This document shows positions 43,518-53,890 of a stretch of 64,000 nt of DNA, one piece after another. The DNA is from Oikopleura dioica (taxonomy: Eukaryota > Chordata > Appendicularia > Copelata > Oikopleuridae), in contig OU015566.1 in the NCBI GenBank assembly GCA_907165135.1, forward strand, positions 312,501 to 376,500. The letters run 5' to 3'. The number at the start of each line of letters is the position of its first letter. Position 1 is the first letter of the stretch. Both the position numbers and the translations under genes were made by a program. The notes beneath the pieces were generated by a model. It made no database searches. It saw only the letters and a program-made list of their open reading frames with translations, and was not told the DNA's origin.

Positions 43518-46470
43518 ATGAGTTATTTTGACGACGACAAGTACGGGGATGTAACCGATCCGGTGGGATCAGCATTTGATTCGGGTGACAGCTTCCAGCC
43601 TCAAGATACATCCGTAACAATCCCACAACCATCAGAACAACCGAAGTGGGCCATGGCTCCTCGTATTTTTCCTTCGAGTCAACAAGAAGAACACGTTGAA
43701 ATTAATGAAGCGCCTATTTATCGAGCTCCAGAAATCGTTGTCGATTCGAAGATAAGTTACCTAGGGACAATCGAGAAAAAATTCAGGAAATTGATTTCAA
43801 CGAAAGACATTTAACCTAAAAATTTTCTTTAGAGCGCTTGTAGAAGGGTTCGAAATCCGCCGAAAACGCAGAGTGAAAAGCGAATTACGAACTCTGACGT
43901 GAACAGAAATTTAAAGACTTTAATTTTCTTAGGGAACTAACCATGGCCCGTGTAAAGTGACCTTGTCGAGCTAGCTGAGACGCTATTTCACACGCGCCAT
44001 TTTATTTTCTGAATATAAATGATAAAGCGAAAGAATCGGTAATCCGGAGTTATTAGCGCGCGCGTTGGGGGAATCGTGCGCAATCGGAAAACACATTTTT
44101 CTCATTTTTGAAAACCCACCATTCCCATCTTTAAGGAAAACCAACTTTCCCATCTTTGAAACCCATCTTTCCAATCATTCCCACCTTTCCCATCTTTCGG
44201 AAAACCCATCTTTCCCTATCCCATCTTTTGTTTGAAAGATGAGTTCCCGACCGAAGCTCGACAGGTTATTGTTATCATAACCCCACAAGCCAATTTTTTT
44301 TTTCGAGAATCGTCTGCTCTTTCTTCTGAATGTATCTTTTATTTCGTACGATGAAAATGAGGGAGCTAATCATTTGATCATTTCCAGGAGATAGCTCAGC
44401 CTTTAATCTTTCAATTCATGTCCTTTCGAAAATTTTATCACGACTGTTAGACCCTAGAAAAGCCCGACCTATGCGTAGGTCGATATGCGGGCAGAAGTGA
44501 CAAATTTTTCACGCGGGCAGGGGTTAAGAGGGGGGTCGCCAATATTCGAATAACGGAAAAACAAGAAAGCGGGAAAATCTGATTGTATTAAAAACATTTG
44601 ATTTCTTAGGTAAAAAGGGAAGGATGGAAAGAATTCATCGGCGAGTAGAAAAAAAAATTCTTGGAAAACTTTCTCAAAAAATAAGGTTAAACTGGGGGCG
44701 TCTCCCGAAAAAAAATCTCGAAACCCTTAATTTTTTATTGACAATCAAGTTTTATTTACAGATAGATAGGACCCTTAAGGAGGGGGTCGTTGATATGAAA
44801 ACTTTTCGACTTTGAAAATTTTGACCAGATTTTGAATTACTCATGAAAAAATAAAATTTTTTGGTTCCTGGCTTTCTTTGATTGGTCAACGTTAAAGCTC
44901 GCCTTTTTTGCGCGAGATACTGGGTCAGAATATCAATTGGTGTTCAAATCAGAGTTCGAAATCTATGGGAGTAAAATTGGGAGCTTCCAAAGGGAGCTCC
45001 CTTTTTTGGGAGCACGGAGGGAGCAGGAGCACAGGTTTTCAGGGCTGGGAGTAAATTGGGAGCTCCCCAAATAATAATAATTATTAGCTTAATAATTATT
45101 AATTATGATACCGTGATTGCTCAGATTTTTATTAGAAGAGACGTTTTTTTTATTAGATTTATTTTTAAATGTCTCTTCTGAAATTTGATATCAATAAATA
45201 GCCTAAAATTGACCTAAATTTGGTTATGTAATTTTAATAAGAAAATATTGAAGTCATTCACGAAATTCGCCTATTTGGCATTATGCCTATTTATACTTTC
45301 TTTATCATTGCTATATAATAACCATACAACGATGGTTTTGCTACTTAGACTTTACTTAATAAAATTAAAAACTTTCGAAAATTTTTGAAATTTGAAAAAA
45401 GGGAGCAAAATTGGGAGCTCCCAAAGGGAGCTCCCTTTTTTGGGAGCAGGGAGGGAGCAGGAGCACGGGTTTTTTACGAGGGAGCTCCCTTTTTTTCAGG
45501 GTGAGGGAGCAGGGAGGGAGCGGGAGCACGGATTTTCTACCAGATTTCGAACTCTGGTTCAAATACAAATTTTAGGTATTCAGTAAAAAATAAGGTCCGA
45601 ATCCGCGGAAGAATACTTATTTAGACCACCAAAAATTGTGAGTGTGCGCGACGCGCCTTAATTAATATATTTTTTTTAGTAGAAAAAAATTTGTATAAAA
45701 ATACCGCGGGAAAACAAAAGCACTGTAGACGATCTGAAATAAAGTCATAAATACTCAAATTAACCCTTTGTGATAAGAAACGAAGTCTACCGATCTACAA
45801 ATTCTGATTCTATCTCGAAATCGATCGAAGAGCTAAAAAGGGAGACGATATCCAAGTGCGAAAAGAACGACTTATTCAGTTTTTACAGATTATTCAAAAC
45901 CGCCACATTACTGTCTTTCAAACTCCAACTCTGGAACCAGAATTTTATCTCTCTGCTGACAATTTTCGAGAAGCAGATCCTGATTTCGTTGCATATGTTA
46001 TTTCTAAAATTCTTCCAGGTAAAAATTCAACTTCTTCAGATTAAATCAGAATATTTCCTAAGGCTGCAAATTGCCGGAAACCTTAGTCAAACCCTGCAAT
46101 TTTTACGACGACCGTCTCTATCAGTTTTCGATTCGAAAAACCGCCTGCTGTTGTTTAAACAAGCCAGAGTGGGATGACTTAATGCCGCCTTCAGAAGAGG
46201 ACCTGATGATCATGGAAGTTGTAAGTTCTTTTAATCCCATTGGATTCACAACTTTTTGATTTAGACTGGTTGGACCAAAAGACAGCTTTACAAAGGGATG
46301 AATAAGGCGCAAGAGGATCGTAAGATAAAAGATATTCTTATTTCTGACTCAAAATTATATTTTAAGTGATGGGACAATATGTGTCAACAATTTTTTTGCG
46401 ATTTTTTCTTTACATCTTCATTATTCAAGTTGTGACTATACTGAGCTTGATGAAAGCTGGAATTATTTAG
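43518..46470 (+). CDS. P2: member of an unrecognised single-pass membrane protein family (complete model)
   Basis: Exons 43518-43786, 45831-46018, 46063-46220, 46265-46319 and 46367-46470 give 257 aa. The start MSYFDDDKYGD is chosen because the 62.4-kb gene also begins MSYF. Residues 1-65 are acidic/Pro/Gln-rich; PEIVVDSKISYLGTIEKKFR matches P3's exon A. Exon B: VRKERLIQFLQIIQNRHITV and FREADPDFVAYVISKILPG. C: CNFYDDRLYQF, a CCC cluster, and PPSEEDLMIMEV. D: TGWTKRQLYKGMNKAQED. E: helix FLRFFLYIFIIQVVTILSLM, end KAGII. Introns 2-4 are 44, 44 and 47 bp GT-AG. Intron 1 (2044 bp) starts TTCAG|GAAATT, a GA donor at the homologous junction, and holds a GGGAGC MITE. AATAAA at 46489. P1 lies 0.8 kb upstream on the same strand, suggesting tandem duplication. 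Function unknown. Confidence 0.82.
44950..45556. mobile_element. hAT-type MITE, GGGAGC family
   Basis: A 607-bp element flanked by GTTCAAAT at 44942-44949 and 45557-45564. Ends: CAGAGTTCGAAATC and ATTTCGAACTCTG. It is the reverse orientation of the 5268-6089 family, without the second hairpin segment, and lies in P2 intron 1. Confidence 0.93.
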
Positions 46471-46499
46471 TTGTTAACTGTCACATATAAATAAAGAGA

Positions 46500-48200
46500 A
46501 AACTTTTTATTCAAAAGATAAGAAAACATATAACACTTTCTTGTTGATCACACTTATTGAATCAGAAGGGTCCTCTAAATACGGCTAAATCTTAAGCTTG
46601 AGGGTCCCCCCGTCAACAATTTTCGAAAAATTTATTTTCGGAATTTCACAAAATTGGACTTTTTGACGAAAAATGACGAAAAAGTCCCAATTTTGCTTTA
46701 ATTTTAGATTCTTATTGGTCAAGAAGTTCTCCGAACAAGTTTTTATGATAAATTGAACTTTCAGGCACGCTTAGAAGCCAAAATATGGCTTTTTTGAAAT
46801 TTTCGATTTTTCGAGGAAAATTGTTGACGGGGGGGTCCTTAAATATTGCTAAATCGTTGGAAAAGCATCCCCTAAAGAACATGTATTATGATGGCATAAA
46901 AAAATGTTTTTCTTTTATGAAACATATGTTTTAGACTTTTCAATTTGTTAAAAAGATAATTTTTGTTGCGCAGCATGGCTCTGCCATTCACCACTAATAC
47001 AATTCGCCCACGCAATTTAAAGCTTCATTTCCCCAGAGCTCCATCTCCCCAGAGCTTCATTTCCCCAAGAGTTTCATTTGCCCAGGCTAAGGAGAACGTC
47101 TCTTAGTGTTCGTTAGCTTAAGGGGTCCCCCTCCGGAATTTCAAATCTTGATGACGGGCCCTTCTGAGACATATTTAGATTCCCCGTGTTCTGTGCATCA
47201 TTTTGATGTATTATAGTCCCCCCTTACAAATATCTTAACCCAAAACTTTAGCCTTCGAAAATCGCAAAAATGCATGTAAATTGTACTTAGCGTGAAAATC
47301 GTAATTTGTTCGACTTTTCAATGTCCTCAAAAATATACAAATAAGGGGTCTATCGAAAGCTCAGAATGTACTGAGTAAGAATATAATACCCGCACAAGAA
47401 TTTTCGGCCATAATTCGGCGCTAGAGAGCAATTTAATGCCAAAAATAGGCGAAAATGGGTTTGAATAGTTTTTCTTAAGAAAAATTTTTTCTCACTTGAT
47501 CAATCATGGTAAAGCTACTTGCAAATTCAGATAAGCGTCTACTCTTTCGAGTCTGCAAGTTTTAAGAGCAAAACAAAAGCCCAATGAAATTTTATTTCGG
47601 CTTGAAAACACCCCAAAAAGGCGTTTTCTGAAAATTCGAATTTTTCAAGAGCCTCTGGTGGCACGTTTGGGATTCGGAAAAGAGCTAACGCTACTTGCAA
47701 ATTGCAATGAAGGCCTAAACTTTCACATGCAATTGAAATTAGATAAATTCACAATGCCAAACAAAAGTTATTTCGAGTCAAAGTTGGCGATTCCGGGGGA
47801 GGATCCCTTAAAAGAAATCTAGTTTGACTTTAAAAAATATGCAAAAAAATAATTTTTCCAGATTTTTGGCAAAATGAACAGTTCAGTCTGGCCATCATTG
47901 TTGGGGGTAGGAGAATGGCGTTCCTAAAATTAGGAACGGTTCCTAAATTTAGGATCGGTTCCTAAAATTAGGAACGCCATTTCAACTTCTGTTGAGTCAA
48001 CAGAGACTCCAATCAACCGTACTACAAAGACCGTTCTCTATGTGAAGCGTTTTCAATCAAATTAAAAGATCCAAGCATAAATAAGCAAATCAAATTCGCT
48101 GAAGTTAAATTTCTGTAATGGAGCATTTGAAACTCGCTTTCTCTGGCGCTCCATTACATCTGCCGCGAAAGCGAGTTTTCATCTTTTGTTTTCAACTTTC
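46500..48200. other. Spacer with repeat fragments
   Basis: 46605-46850 is a copy of the CCCCGTCAACAATTTTCGAA repeat. 47925-47985 holds palindromic TTCCTAAAATTAGGAACG-type motifs of an unbounded MITE arm. No exon recognised. Confidence 0.5.
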
Positions 48201-48272
48201 GATCTCATTCGAAATTGTCCAACTCTAGGTGAGAGTATTCTTTCATTTTTCTGAGCTGTGAAATTTATATCT

Positions 48273-48319
48273 GTACTAGGGGCTGATGAAGGCACAATAG
48301 TCGCCGAAACGCGTACCCC
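48273..48319 (+). ncRNA. Hammerhead-ribozyme-like core
   Basis: The order is GGGG (stem I), CTGATGA, A, GGC-loop-GCC (stem II), GAAAC, GCGTA (short CGCG stem III and GTA cleavage triplet) and CCCC (stem I). All invariant boxes are present. An extra A separates CTGATGA from stem II. The surrounding repeat matches 37900-38480. Confidence 0.5.
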
Positions 48320-48432
48320 AAATAAATTACGAATCAAATAATTTTCGAAAAATCTATTTTCGGAATTTTTAAATTTTTACCCCGGAAATGGATTCTACAG
48401 GTCAAAAAACGATTTTGAAGCTTCATTTTTTG

Positions 48433-48693
48433 GGGTGTAGGGCGGCCACGTTCTGCAGCAGAACGGCGTTCTGCAAATGCTGAATGGCGTTCTGCACTCA
48501 AAAAATATATGCGCTTCACGCCTGTCTTAAAGGAAATCCCAGAATTTCTTTAATCAGGAGTTACTCTTTAAGCTTAGATGAATGCGTTAAAACTAATAAG
48601 AATCAAGTTATATCGTAAAAAAAATCTTTATGCAGAACGCCATTCTGCATTTGCAGAACGCCGTTCTGGCAGAACGTCGCCGCCCGTCACCCC
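48433..48693. mobile_element. hAT-type MITE, TTCTGCAGAACG motif
   Basis: A 261-bp element flanked by ATTTTTTG at 48425-48432 and 48694-48701. Ends: GGGTGTAGGGCGGCC and GCCGCCCGTCACCCC. It is the unnested relative of 21511-22553 and splits a copy of the dispersed CCCCGTCAACAA repeat. Confidence 0.88.
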
Positions 48694-48703
48694 ATTTTTT
48701 GGG

Positions 48704-49160
48704 AAAACCTGAAATTGTCAACAAGGCCATCAAGGCCATCACGGCCATCAGGGCCATCGAGGCCATCAAGACCATTTGAGAAATAAACAAAAGTTCCCAT
48801 AACCTGAATTTGTCAACAACGCCATCAAGGCCATCAATTCTAGAAAGTTGCTTCTGAGGTTTCCTTTAAGACAGGCGCGGAGCGCACACCCGCTTTTTCT
48901 GCTTTCTGATCGTCGATTTTTGCTTCAAAAGCACAAAAATTGATCTGCTTCCTAAGCAGTGTCCTTAAGAATAGCGGAAGCAATTTTAAATTCAAATCTT
49001 AGTTAATAATTCAGCTAAGCAGTATTATCTAGAACGTTTCTAGAACCGCGCTTATAAAAACAATAACAACCAAATCTACAAAACTTCGCAAAACCTGAAA
49101 TTGGGAATTGATGGCCGTGATGGCCTTGATGGCCCTGTTGACAATTTCAGGTTCGTCCCC
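48704..49160. mobile_element. Inverted-repeat element, CAAGGCCATC motif
   Basis: The ends ACCTGAAATTGTCAAC and complement (about 48708 and 49152) enclose CAAGGCCATC arrays and a GGCGCGGAGCGCACAC core (about 48873). The flanks continue as inverted CATTTTTTGGG. The target duplication is unclear. Confidence 0.6.
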
Positions 49161-49321
49161 AAAAAATGGGTCTATCTCGACTCTAACACCCTTAAAATCG
49201 CGTTTGAAAATCGGACTTTTTGACGAAAAATGACGAAAAAGTCCAAATTTTACTAAAATTACAGATTTTTATTGGTAAAAAAGTACTCCTGACAAGTTTT
49301 TATCATGAATTTAGTAGTTCT

Positions 49322-49380
49322 GTCTTTGCATCACTCAAGCACTGAAGAAGCCGTAAGGCGAAAAGCTTCTGCAAATAAGT
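49322..49380 (+). ncRNA. Hammerhead-ribozyme-like core
   Basis: CTGAAGA, A, GCC-GTAA-GGC (stem II with a GNRA-type loop), GAAA, AGCTTC (short stem III and TTC triplet), then TGCAAA pairing with TTTGCA upstream for part of stem I. Confidence 0.5.
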
Positions 49381-50006
49381 GATATGTATGAAATTCGTTT
49401 AAATATCACGGGACTCGTGATCTTTGTGGTTGGAAATTTGCGAAAAACTGTTTCTACCCCCTTAAACCTTCTTCTAAAAGTAAAGAAAAAAATTGTTTAA
49501 AATATTCGTTTGACTATTATGTTTGATTGTTAATACTGTCTGTCAATCTATTGAAAATGGCAGTAGATTTGAAGCTGCTTTGAAAATATCCGTGTTCTCG
49601 GATAAAGAGAATAAAGAGAGAGGTTAGATTTTCCGTAAATTAGATTTGACGTATCTTAGATTTTACGTATATTAGATTTTCCGTAACTCACGGAAAATCA
49701 AATTTCACGGAGTTTTTCCGTGAGTCACGGAAAATCGAATCTACGGGAATTCGAATCTCTAAAGGAAAAGTATTGGATAAAAAATTACTGAATGTACAGC
49801 TTAGACGTTATTTTCGAAATAAACATTTTCTGAATTCTCAATCTCAAAAAGACCACAAAGGCTGAGCAGGAGATTAAATTTAAGTACTTTTTGATGAGAC
49901 CAAGAGGTGCGATTGATTATTATTTTCCGGGAGAAACTATTTTATTGAGATACAGAAGGATTTATAAGAATTTTGATGAGTCATTATCAATGATGAGTCT
50001 TCAAAT

Positions 50007-50697
50007 TTACATAGGTTGAGCAGCGATTGGCTGGACGATGGTCTTTGGTGGTCGAGTCTGGAGTTCGTGCTGGACGATAACGCACAAGGAGCAGAACCAG
50101 ACGGTGAGGAATTCGACGGCGGGGGAAGCCATTGGGATGCCGTATTTCTCCTTGATTTCCTTTCGCTGCTTGAAGAGCATGATGGAAGTCAGCTAAAAAT
50201 AAATTAAGAAAGTGATTCTTACAAAAACTTTAAGGTTTCCCCCCTGATTATTTCGCCTTTTGATTATATACAAATGTCGCCGTTATATAAAAAATGTTTT
50301 TTATCAAAGAAAAATCGTTCCAGAGAATGATTTTCTTTTAAATAATGAAAGGCAAAAAGTCATTCCAAGTGACAAAATAATAAGTTAATCTTTTTGTCAC
50401 CTTATTAAGTTTTTAGTAACTTACGATTGAACCAATGGCGTTGATTGTAGGCATGATGTTGTTGACCATCATTGGAGTAAAGGTGACAAATTTAGATAGA
50501 GGTTGCATCCAGATCCAATTGTATCGTCCAGAAAGTTCACCAAGAGCAACAGTTCCAGTTCGGAGGCCGTTCTTGCTCTTGTCGAGTCGAGCCTGGGTGG
50601 AGTTGACAACAAGGCAGGGACAAATGATTGCTTTGCAGCAGAGCCCGAAATCGCAATGGAAGAGTGAGGAATTAAACTGACCCTTTTTGATGGTCAT
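50007..50697 (-). CDS. PLAC8 (cornifelin/onzin) family protein
   Basis: Two exons on the minus strand, 50697-50425 and 50192-50007, with a 232-bp phase-0 GT-AG intron give 152 aa. The N-terminal half has the family signature: GQFNSSLFHCDFGLCC followed by KAIICPC, a CC-x4-CPC motif. The C-terminal exon has LFKQRKEIKEKYGIP and VWFCSLCVIVQHELQTR, fitting the family pattern of a kYGI segment followed by a second Cys-containing stretch and a Q-x-E-L ending. PLAC8 proteins are small Cys-rich, often membrane-associated proteins with varied roles; a specific role cannot be assigned. The second exon uses mostly C-ending codons, unlike the AT-rich surroundings, which suggests high expression. AATAAA is at 49946-49941. 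Confidence 0.85.
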
Positions 50698-51589
50698 TAA
50701 AGTGAAGAATAAAATAAAAATAAAAGAAATATTTTGAACATATATCTTCGTTAAGCATGAGCCTCAATAGACTATTGACAATAGTGAATCCCCGAAAAAT
50801 AAGAAGCAATTTTATGCTAGATTAAGGGTGTCAACAACGATCGAATATGGGTCTTTCTTTTGATTCGACAAATAAATATCATTTTATTTAGCTTACAGGG
50901 ATTCCAAATCTTTTTTCAGATCTGAAATATCTTATCTAGAAAACGAGATATGAAACATTCTATCGGCGCGCTAATGCACTAGCACTCAGTAGAAATACAC
51001 TATTAGAAAGGTGATTTTTTAATTTCCGGTTTGGTATATCAAACTATATATTTTCTAAAAGCTTGAAAAAATCTCTATTCGCTGATACCAATATTGATAA
51101 GATCAGGCAATTTTTTCAAGTTCGAACTGCGCGCCAAAAGTCGCAAACAACTGCTCTTTCGCGCCGGAAAAGAGGATTAAGAGATTAATCAGTATACAAT
51201 CTGAGCGCACCGGGTGATTGCCGAGGTATTAAACTATTATCCCTGTGAAAATAAGAATATTCGAGCTTTAGGATCACCACTAGAATCGAGCACGAAAATT
51301 CGGAAAATCGTATGTTTGCACAATGCATGCTGTCCGGATGCATGCATGCAAAATCGAAAAAAGGGCTTTCAGAGCCGTCGTAGTTTCGTCTGAAGATTCT
51401 TCTCTGAAAATTTCAGGTTCTTTTCTCATCTAGAATTCTAGTAACGGGGGTCAAAAGTTACCCCTATTTTGTGTATTACGGGCTTCCTTTGAAATCGGCG
51501 GGAGGATTAACGAGAGTACTAATCCAAAATCGGGCTTTCAGAGGCGTCACAGAAGGGTTTAAACATTCTTTTTCATTCATTTTTGAAAG

Positions 51590-51826
51590 AAATACCGCGA
51601 TTGGCATTTCTGACTGACTGATTCTGATTTTCGACTGAAATAACTAATCAACCAATTAAAATTTGACTCTAGTGTCTCTTCTTTGAGAGTTCCGTCAAAC
51701 CAGTGACGCCTACGCAATCTACGTTACAAATCTCCTATGTTTTTAGCATGGAGAATTGTAACGTCAATGTGCATCTTTCAAAAATCAGTCAGTCAGGACT
51801 GCCAATCGCGGTATATATATCTTCCG
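51590..51826. repeat. Inverted repeat with ACCGCGATTGGCA ends
   Basis: ATACCGCGATTGGCA...CTGACTGACTGA at the left is mirrored by TCAGTCAGTCAGGAC...TGCCAATCGCGGTAT at the right. TA next to both ends would fit a Tc1/mariner-type target. Inner GTTACAAATCTCC/GGAGAATTGTAAC is also inverted. Confidence 0.6.
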
Positions 51827-52330
51827 AATTGGCAGTAGGTTGGCAGCTACCTTAAAATATGTGCTGCTCGTTGTAATTGTGGTTAATTATGAGTTGTGAA
51901 TTGTTGTTTCGACCCAAATTTATATTCTGATCATGGGTAGAAAAAAATTCTTTCATTTTAATATTACCTTATCCGTTTATTTTTCCTCGAAAATTTATCA
52001 TGAGAGTTATTGTTCTTGTTACGCAGTTACTTTGCAGTGGAATAAATATTTTTAAGGATTTTTTTTTTTAATTTGAAACCTCGCAAGATATTTATTCTTT
52101 CTAGAATGACAATAATTGTTTTGCTTCAAAGACCTTTAATATTCAAAAAAGCCATTTTTACATCAGAAATCGTTTCGCTGAAGGCTTAAAAAAATGGAAA
52201 AATGATGAATTTTTATCACAAAAAATTATATTTCATTTTTTCTTTTTAATTATCAATCAAAAATTTTGATAATTAAAGATTCTTTTTGCTCTTAAATAAC
52301 GATTCATGCGAAAAAATTTAAGATTTTACC

Positions 52331-52746
52331 CAGAGTTCGAAATCTGAAAAGAAATGGCGACTGCCACTGCCAAGTGACTGCCAAAATCGGCAGCTGCCAC
52401 TGTACTGCCAGAAACTGCCGATTTCGATAGTATTAATTAAAAATTTTTAAAGTCAAATTTTGTTCAAATTAGTCTTTTAGACAAGTTGAGCATTTAAAAG
52501 AAACATTTTCTCAAAATAAAAATGTCTCTTTTGAATCAAAAGTTTCGATAAAAAAAATGTAATAAAATAAGTCTCGGGAGATAAATTTGATCATTAACGT
52601 TAGTTTTATTGATCATTCAAAATAAAAAACTAAATATCTTACGAAGTGGCAGTAGGTTGGCAGCTGACAGTGACTGCCAATCCTTAAAAAATTTTACTTC
52701 CAAGTGACTGCCAAAATTTGCAGCTGCCAGAAAATTTGGAATTATG
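52331..52746. mobile_element. Decayed hAT-type MITE, TGGCAG family
   Basis: The left end CAGAGTTCGAAATCTG is intact; the right end is degraded to AAAATTTGGAATTATG. Flanks ATTTTACC and TTTTAACC are similar. The interior has the GAGACA/TGTCTC hairpin. Confidence 0.7.
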
Positions 52747-52754
52747 TTTTAACC

Positions 52755-53890
52755 TTTGTCACTTGTCCATAAAGACTTTCAATACGAGATGTTCATATAA
52801 AAATTATTCGATGACCATTCCTGAAAGTTGCCAGAGGGAGTTGGCTGGGAGCTAACGGGCTGGCTTTCGACGGTCATTTTCAAAACTAGTCTTCTTTTGT
52901 TTTGATCTTTTGTGAACTAAATAATACATGCGGGTCACTCCTTTTATAGGCGACATCGAAAACAATTCCAGGAATTTAGGCATTCGAGAGAGAAAAATTT
53001 TTTTATTTATTTTTTAGAATTCTAGAAAATTCCTGTCGTAAAATATATCAAGCTTTAAGATTTTGGCGCAATTGAAGGGCATCAATCGATACATTATGTC
53101 TGTCGACGTGATTTTACGAGTGTAAATGATAAAACATTAGTCTCGTTTCTTTCTATTGAATAGTCTCAATTATTTGAGAAAAATTTTCTAAATTGATTTT
53201 TGAAAATGTTTCTTTTTAATTATTTTGAACGAAAAAATTACACTATTTTATGAAACGAAGGAGGTCAGCCCTCATTTTTGCGATTATGGGATTTTTTGAA
53301 AAACAATTTGCCAAATTTGAACTGAAAATTAAGATTTCAGAAAATTTTTTATTTTATTTTTCCTTATTAAGAATGGCGTGAGAATTTCATTACTAGATGA
53401 ATTTTTAAAGGCGAAAAAAAGGGGTGCTGAAACCGCTCATATAACTGTCTCTTAAATTTTTTCCTCTTTTTAATCAGTGTTTACTCGATAACACGGCTGA
53501 AATCATTAATTCCAGACAACGAAGAAAAACTTTTATCTTAAAAATTTTTTGCTGCTATAGAAAATTTAGAAAAAAATTGGCGTTAAAAATCCGAAATCTC
53601 CATTATATCGTGATTATCATTTCTAAGTGACCAAATTTAATTTATATTGTAATTCTCGCGGACATATTTTGCATTGTAAAGTGTCCGCGACGATTCGAGT
53701 TGGTCATTCAGGAATGATAATCGCGGTACTTAGGCTGTTTATCTTAGATTTGCTCTTTTTTTATTAAAATTAAGGGGATACTTATCTTAAAATTTTAATT
53801 TTTTTTATTTTACACACAAAGTCAGCTGATTTAAATGAAAATGTATATTTTTTGGATAATAAGCTTGAAGAGAAGAAATCAAATCAGTTT
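52755..53890. other. AT-rich spacer, no gene recognised
   Basis: No exon found. An inverted pair of GTGATTATCATT / AATGATAATCGCGG lies at about 53608 and 53715. Confidence 0.4.

Noticed and set aside
1800-52740. TGGCAG and similar arrays as CRISPR-like repeats
   Set aside because: Repeat units are too short and irregular, there are no uniform spacers, they are bounded by terminal inverted repeats and target duplications, and the DNA is eukaryotic.
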